From an uncultured beta proteobacterium (GTDB lineage Bacteria > Pseudomonadota > Gammaproteobacteria > Burkholderiales > Burkholderiaceae_C): DNA of 11,678 bases. The position numbers and the translations under genes are program-made. Positions 7,662-11,678 of the stretch are shown here, piece by piece. A model generated the notes under the pieces. It was not told the origin of the DNA, made no database searches, and worked only from the letters and a program-made list of their open reading frames with translations. The stretch lies in the NCBI GenBank assembly GCA_903927495.1, contig CAIYNH010000830.1, positions 1 to 11,678 of the forward strand, written 5' to 3'. Every line of letters begins with the position of its first letter. Position 1 is the stretch's first letter.

Positions 7662-7699
7662 GCTATATTATTAGTAGCTGCTAGCGCAAGCTGGACGGG
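7662..7699. repeat. Short Comamonadaceae-type intergenic element, copy B
   Basis: GCTATATTATTAGTAGCTGC then TAGCGCAAGCTGGACGGG, immediately 3' of the stop codon of the Cache hybrid kinase gene. AGCTA (7661-7665) and TAGCT (7675-7679) form the stem. It is the best match to the consensus I remember from Comamonadaceae genomes (..AATAGCTGCTTGCGC..). On the minus strand the hairpin lies just after the stop and could act as a 3'-end structure, but the only T-run, TTTTTT at 7648-7643, comes about 13 nt past the stem. Confidence 0.55.
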
Positions 7700-7701
7700 T
7701 G

Positions 7702-10700
7702 TTACAGGGACAAATAGTTGTTGATTTGATGAGCTGAAGCCGCCTTTGCAGCGACTACCCCCGGCACCAACTGGCTGCACCGGGCAGCGTCTGCGCCCTT
7801 GCCCGCCGTTTCCAGATTTTGGCTCAGCTCTCCCAGCGCCAGCGCACCCACGCTACGGGCGGCGGATTTCAGGGTGTGCGCGACTCCGGCCAGAGTACTC
7901 AAATCCCCCGCAGCTTGCGCTGCCTGTATCTCTGCGACCTGCTGTTGCGCATTCAGCAAAAACTTTTCCAGCAAGCGTTTGTGCAAAACCGGGTTGTCGC
8001 CGACCAATTCGGTCAGGGTGGCAGGGTTCCAAACGGCAAGGGTAACTTCGTCCGGCGGCCCATTGTTGTCGGCCAGCGGCAGCCACCTTTCCAGCATGGG
8101 CGCGAGCTCGCTCATGCGCAGCGGTTTGGACAGGTAGTCGTCCATGCCGCGTTCGCGGCAGCGCTGCGATTCGCCCTGCATGGCGTTGGCAGTGATCGCG
8201 ATGATTGGCAGGTGCGTGGCGGCCGGCTCAGTGGCGCGAATCGCTTCGGTCAGAGCAAAACCGTCCAGATGGGGCATATGGCAGTCGGTCAGGAGCAGGG
8301 CATAGCGACCTGGATCCTGAGCTTGTGCCCTTTGCCACATCTCCAGCGCCACAGCACCATCCTGGGCCACCTCGCAGGCGTAGCCCAGCAGGCGCAACTG
8401 CTCCTGCATAACTTCGCGGTTAGTTTCGTTGTCTTCAGCCATCAGGATCAATTGGTCGCGCTGCCGTGCAACCTCCACCGAGGGTGCTACCGGGCGCACC
8501 CGGTGACGTTTGTCTTCGCTGGCCGGTGCCAGCGGGCGCGGTTTCATGCGCTCGCTGGCCATTGCGACCGCGTGAAGCAGGTCATGGTAGAGCAGGGGAC
8601 GGGCAAACAGCGAAATCTCATCGGTCGGCAGATCGGCACCGCGCAAAACCAGCCGGACCACGCCGGTAGCTGTCGGCAAAGCCAGCGCACTGGTCGGCGT
8701 GGTGATGGCCTGGCCCAGTACCAGCACGGTGGCAGTCCATCCGTCGGGTGGTTGGTGCAACAATGCGCGCGCACTCGCCAAGTCTGGCACCACCGCGACT
8801 TGAGCGCCTGCGGCCTGGCAATAGGCAGGCAAGAGCTCTGCCGCCTGGGCATCGCGGGTGATGGCAATCACCAGGATCCCGGCCAGGCTGGGCTCGGGCG
8901 GCAGTTTGCGCCCGGGTGCCACCGCCAGCAGCGGCAACTCGACGGTAAATTCGGAACCCTCCCCCAAGCGGCTGCGCACCGACACCTGGCCGTGCATTAA
9001 GGCCAAAAGTCGATGCGTGATCGACAGACCCAGTCCAGTGCCGCCAAACTGTCGCGCGGTACTTTCGTCGGCCTGGGTAAAGGGCTGAAACAGCCGCTGC
9101 ACCACCTCCGGGCTCATGCCAATGCCGTTGTCGACGACGCGAAACTGCACGCCCGGTGCACCTTCTGGCAACGTGCAAGGCCCTACCCGAAGGATTACCC
9201 GTGCATGCTGGTCGGCCTGTGTGCCAGAAAACTTGATGGCATTGCCCATCAGATTGAGCAGCACCTGGCGCAACCGAGTCGGGTCGCTGGCAATCCACAG
9301 CGGCAGTTCTGGGTCGACAAACACCGAAAGTGCCACCGAGCGCGTGTTCGAGAGCGAAAGCATGAGCAGAGCCACGCTTTCAACCACTTCGCGCAGATAG
9401 GTTGGAATGTTTTCGACCTCAAGCTTGCCCGCCTCGATTTTGGAGAAATCAAGAAAGTCGTTGAGGATGTGCAACAACGCCAGAGACGAACCGTGTATGG
9501 TTTCCAGCATGCGTTGCTGCTCAGGCTTGAGCTCGGTTTGTTGCAGGATGTCGACCATGCCGACCACGCCATTCATGGGGGTGCGAATCTCATGGCTCAT
9601 GTTGGCCAGGAATTCCGACTTGGCTTGATTGGCAGCCAGGATCGATGCCTCGGCTTTTTTGCGCGCGCTGATGTCTTCCTGCGTGCCCACCAGTCGCAGC
9701 GCTTGGCCATCTGCACTGCGGCTCACCACCATACCGCGACCCAGCGTCCACTGGTAGTGGCCGTCCTTGCACAACATGCGAAACTCCGCTACGGAGGAGG
9801 TAGTCCTGCCCTCTATGTGTTCTTGAATCGACTGCATCGCCATCGGCAAATCGTCCGGATGAACCCGGCTCTTCCATTCAGAGGCATCATCTTTAATCTC
9901 GCGCTCATCGTAGCCAAGCATCTCCTTCCAGCGTTTCGAGAGCATCGCCTCGCCGGTCTGGATATTCCAGTCCCAAACGCCTGCGCCTGCGCCTTCGATG
10001 GCAAATTGCCAGCGCTGTGCATCGTGTCGCATCACTTGCAGCAACCCGTTAAATGCACCAATCAGCTCGCCCACTTCGTCCTGGCTGGAAATCGGCAGCG
10101 CCTGCGACGGCTGGCCCGCAAGCGTGCGGGCTGTAAGTGCCTTGGTGGTGGCCAGCATCGAGGCGAGCTGGCGCTTGACGATCCGAGCGGTGAGCCACCA
10201 GATCAAGGTGCAAGCCAGCAGCAACACCCAAAGTCCAGCCCATAGCATGCGCTGCTGTTGCGCCTGAATCGGGGCAAAGGCTTCAGCCGTTGGCAAAGTG
10301 GCGGCCAGTATCCAAGCCGCAGCAGGAATGCCCTTGGCCGAGACCATCACCTCCACCCCCTGCGGATTAAGGTAAACCTGGGTGCCTTCAAAGCCTTGCC
10401 CAAAACGATCCAATGCCGCAGCGACACCCGGAGCCGGAAACGCCGCCATGACGCGGGTTTTATCGGTACCGGTAACGAACAGGCGGTGCGGCCCATCAGC
10501 CAGTACGTAGCCGCCAGTTTTGCCGTAGGTGCTGGCTGTAATTTTGTCGAGGAAATTGGATTTCCCCAGGTTCACCACACCCACCAGAACACCAATGACC
10601 CGGCCCTGAGCGTCGCGAATGGGGGCGGCAATGGAGAAAACCGGGGTTTTCAGGCTTTTGCCAAGTACCGGCTGACCGACCGAGGTTTTCCCCTCCTTGA

Positions 10701-11124
10701 GCGCCGCAATCATGTAGTCTCGCTCACTGACATTGAGCCCGAGTCGCTTGGCCGACACCGGGACATCTGCAATGGGTGTGCCATCAGTGCGGGTAATGAA
10801 AAGGCCAGCATTAAACAATTGCTTCAGGTCCAGGCGACTTTCAAGTTGCCGCTGCAAGTTAGCGGTATTCGCCAGCAGTTCAGGACTGATCTCGGCGGTC
10901 GCTGACTCCAGCGCACTTTTTCGGTCAACCAACTCCTGATTGACCTGAGCCGCCAGCAAGCTTACCGTGATGAATTGCTGTTCACCCAGATGACGCTCCA
11001 AATCCCGGTGCAGCATGTGACTGGCGTAAACCCCAAGTAGCCAAATGCTGAGGAAAAAAACCACCAGGGTGCTGAGGGTCACTCGGGCTTTGAGTGATTG
11101 AGGTGTGATAAAGCGCAAGTTCAT
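7702..11124 (-). CDS. Cache-HAMP-PAS hybrid sensor histidine kinase with REC and HPt
   Basis: A 1140-aa inner-membrane hybrid kinase; numbering is from the ATG at 11124 (a TTG codon directly before it could also be read as the start; no clear ribosome-binding site is visible for either). Order: first membrane helix (16-36); periplasmic double-Cache-like sensor (about 37-287, with [10 protein letters not shown] and a [20 protein letters not shown] strand pair); second membrane helix (290-312); HAMP (313-367); PAS_3-type domain (372-488, [14 protein letters not shown]); HisKA with H511 in [11 protein letters not shown]; HATPase (N box [15 protein letters not shown] with D665, [18 protein letters not shown] at 694-702); a degenerate receiver (about 747-857) with G804 where the phosphoacceptor should be; a true receiver (EDN, D947 in [10 protein letters not shown]1000); and an HPt with H1083 in [10 protein letters not shown]. 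Cache domains usually bind small extracellular molecules such as organic acids or amino acids; the ligand here cannot be read. From HisKA onward it is a close paralogue of the downstream kinase at 2033-7507. Confidence 0.93.
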   Translation of the reverse strand: MNLRFITPQSLKARVTLSTLVVFFLSIWLLGVYASHMLHRDLERHLGEQQFITVSLLAAQVNQELVDRKSALESATAEISPELLANTANLQRQLESRLDLKQLFNAGLFITRTDGTPIADVPVSAKRLGLNVSERDYMIAALKEGKTSVGQPVLGKSLKTPVFSIAAPIRDAQGRVIGVLVGVVNLGKSNFLDKITASTYGKTGGYVLADGPHRLFVTGTDKTRVMAAFPAPGVAAALDRFGQGFEGTQVYLNPQGVEVMVSAKGIPAAAWILAATLPTAEAFAPIQAQQQRMLWAGLWVLLLACTLIWWLTARIVKRQLASMLATTKALTARTLAGQPSQALPISSQDEVGELIGAFNGLLQVMRHDAQRWQFAIEGAGAGVWDWNIQTGEAMLSKRWKEMLGYDEREIKDDASEWKSRVHPDDLPMAMQSIQEHIEGRTTSSVAEFRMLCKDGHYQWTLGRGMVVSRSADGQALRLVGTQEDISARKKAEASILAANQAKSEFLANMSHEIRTPMNGVVGMVDILQQTELKPEQQRMLETIHGSSLALLHILNDFLDFSKIEAGKLEVENIPTYLREVVESVALLMLSLSNTRSVALSVFVDPELPLWIASDPTRLRQVLLNLMGNAIKFSGTQADQHARVILRVGPCTLPEGAPGVQFRVVDNGIGMSPEVVQRLFQPFTQADESTARQFGGTGLGLSITHRLLALMHGQVSVRSRLGEGSEFTVELPLLAVAPGRKLPPEPSLAGILVIAITRDAQAAELLPAYCQAAGAQVAVVPDLASARALLHQPPDGWTATVLVLGQAITTPTSALALPTATGVVRLVLRGADLPTDEISLFARPLLYHDLLHAVAMASERMKPRPLAPASEDKRHRVRPVAPSVEVARQRDQLILMAEDNETNREVMQEQLRLLGYACEVAQDGAVALEMWQRAQAQDPGRYALLLTDCHMPHLDGFALTEAIRATEPAATHLPIIAITANAMQGESQRCRERGMDDYLSKPLRMSELAPMLERWLPLADNNGPPDEVTLAVWNPATLTELVGDNPVLHKRLLEKFLLNAQQQVAEIQAAQAAGDLSTLAGVAHTLKSAARSVGALALGELSQNLETAGKGADAARCSQLVPGVVAAKAASAHQINNYLSL

Positions 11125-11156
11125 CAAAATGCTGAATATATTTTGAAATGGTAGTC

Positions 11157-11194
11157 GCTATTTTTTTGGTAGCTGTAAGTGCTCGCCATACATG
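11157..11194. repeat. Short Comamonadaceae-type intergenic element, copy C (diverged)
   Basis: GCTATTTTTTTGGTAGCTGT followed by AAGTGCTCGCCATACATG. GCTA and TAGC keep a 4-bp stem around a T-rich loop. It aligns with copies A and B in the same orientation but is the most diverged. It lies in the 5' leader region of the Cache kinase gene. Confidence 0.35.
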
Positions 11195-11208
11195 CTCTGG
11201 ATGCGTAT

Positions 11209-11237
11209 TACATAGATAAATATTGAGAAATTAGCAA
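11209..11237 (-). promoter_or_regulatory. Tentative sigma-70-like promoter for the Cache kinase
   Basis: On the minus strand TTGCTA (11237-11232) and TATGTA (11214-11209) are spaced by 17 nt in an AT-rich stretch, about 85 nt upstream of the ATG. The matches to TTGACA and TATAAT are only four and three of six, so this is a weak candidate. Transcripts from it would include copy C of the repeat in the 5' leader. Confidence 0.25.
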
Positions 11238-11351
11238 GGATGTTCTGAACTTGATTCTGAATTGGAAAAACTCGTAGGTGTAGCCATCGTAAATCTGAAC
11301 TTTAGCGACTGCAGCATTTCGGATTAAACCCACCAGCAGCCCCGTTCAACT

Positions 11352-11678
11352 CTAGCCACTCACGCTGCTACCACGCCGCAACCACGCGCTGCAAGCAGCA
11401 AAGGGCATCGGTCGGGCCAAGTGGTAGCCTTGCACGATGGTACCGCCACAGCTGCGCAAAAACTCCATTTGTTCGGCGGTTTCCACGCCCTCGGCCACGA
11501 CACTCATGCCCAGGGTAAGGCCAATCGTGACCGAGATGCGCAGTATGGCCTCAGCCTTGCGCTCGCTGCTGGCGCGCTGCACAAAACTGCCATCAATTTT
11601 TAGTTCTCTGAACGGCAAATCGACCAGTTGCACCAGGCTTGAGTAACCGGTACCAAAGTCGTCAATTGACAGCACAAA
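11352..11678 (-). CDS. EAL-domain protein, C-terminal part (c-di-GMP phosphodiesterase)
   Basis: The last 108 codons of a gene that enters from beyond the right window edge; its start is not in the window. The translation is the C-terminal half of an EAL domain: SIDDFGTGYSSL with the DD metal-binding pair, LKIDGSFV with the catalytic-site lysine, VVAEGVET with the conserved glutamate, and QGYHLARPMP near the end. All of these are intact, so the domain is probably an active phosphodiesterase that hydrolyses cyclic di-GMP to pGpG. The EAL motif itself and any GGDEF, PAS, receiver or membrane region would lie upstream, outside the window. The GTG near the edge (11675) is an internal valine, not a start, because it falls inside the conserved domain. 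It lies upstream of, and in the same direction as, the Cache kinase gene, 227 nt away. Confidence 0.9.
   Translation of the reverse strand, partial: FVLSIDDFGTGYSSLVQLVDLPFRELKIDGSFVQRASSERKAEAILRISVTIGLTLGMSVVAEGVETAEQMEFLRSCGGTIVQGYHLARPMPFAACSAWLRRGSSVSG

Larger units (their letters stand above)
11128..11351. other. Intergenic region between EAL gene and Cache kinase
   Basis: A 224-bp AT-rich spacer with no gene. It contains copy C of the short intergenic element and a tentative minus-strand promoter. No convincing intrinsic terminator for the EAL gene is visible. Confidence 0.6.

Noticed and set aside
7819..9000. A 393-codon open frame on the plus strand opposite the Cache kinase
   Set aside because: It lies entirely antisense to the kinase core; its translation is rich in Q, H, R and G with no domain, and it is explained by codon bias of the real gene on the other strand.
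9013..10245. A 410-codon open frame on the plus strand opposite the Cache kinase
   Set aside because: Same reasoning: antisense shadow of conserved HisKA/PAS/HAMP coding sequence, with no recognisable family.

Overview
The window looks like a piece of a betaproteobacterial chromosome, most probably from the Comamonadaceae (Rhodoferax/Polaromonas/Acidovorax-like). The basis is codon use typical of moderately GC-rich DNA, large multi-domain signalling proteins, and three copies of a short intergenic element of the GCTAT..ATAGCTGCT..GCGC type, which I recall as common in that family. The family assignment is an inference; no ribosomal or housekeeping gene is present to confirm it.

Layout. Positions 1-1177 hold no credible gene. 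They are filled by three copies of a non-coding repeat of roughly 235-310 bp (copies 1 and 2 nearly identical, copy 3 diverged). Each copy carries a 90-nt inverted repeat that looks like a REP/BIME pair. A separate GC-rich palindrome lies at 726-751 and a Comamonadaceae-type element at about 1121-1160. All genes after that are on the minus strand. Read in the direction of transcription, from high to low coordinates, they are: a truncated EAL-domain (c-di-GMP phosphodiesterase) gene running off the right edge; a Cache-HAMP-PAS hybrid histidine kinase; a very large MASE1-PAS-GAF hybrid histidine kinase; and an HDOD-domain protein 27 nt downstream of the large kinase.

How the genes fit together. 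The two kinases have unrelated sensory halves: periplasmic Cache in one, and a polytopic MASE1 membrane domain plus five PAS and one GAF domain in the other. Their C-terminal halves are closely paralogous: HisKA, HATPase, a degenerate receiver, a canonical receiver and an HPt domain. This points to duplication followed by sensor exchange, giving two inputs that could feed the same phosphorelay target. Each kinase ends in its own HPt domain, so the final receiver must be a separate protein, and none is encoded in this window. The HDOD protein is placed to be co-transcribed with the large kinase and is a plausible downstream partner. The EAL gene hints at a link to c-di-GMP, but its N-terminus is outside the window.

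The most notable observations are the conserved hairpin repeats on the left, including a paired arm-to-arm substitution in copy 3; the sensor-swapped kinase paralogues; and the degenerate receiver domain that both kinases carry between the ATPase and the true receiver.
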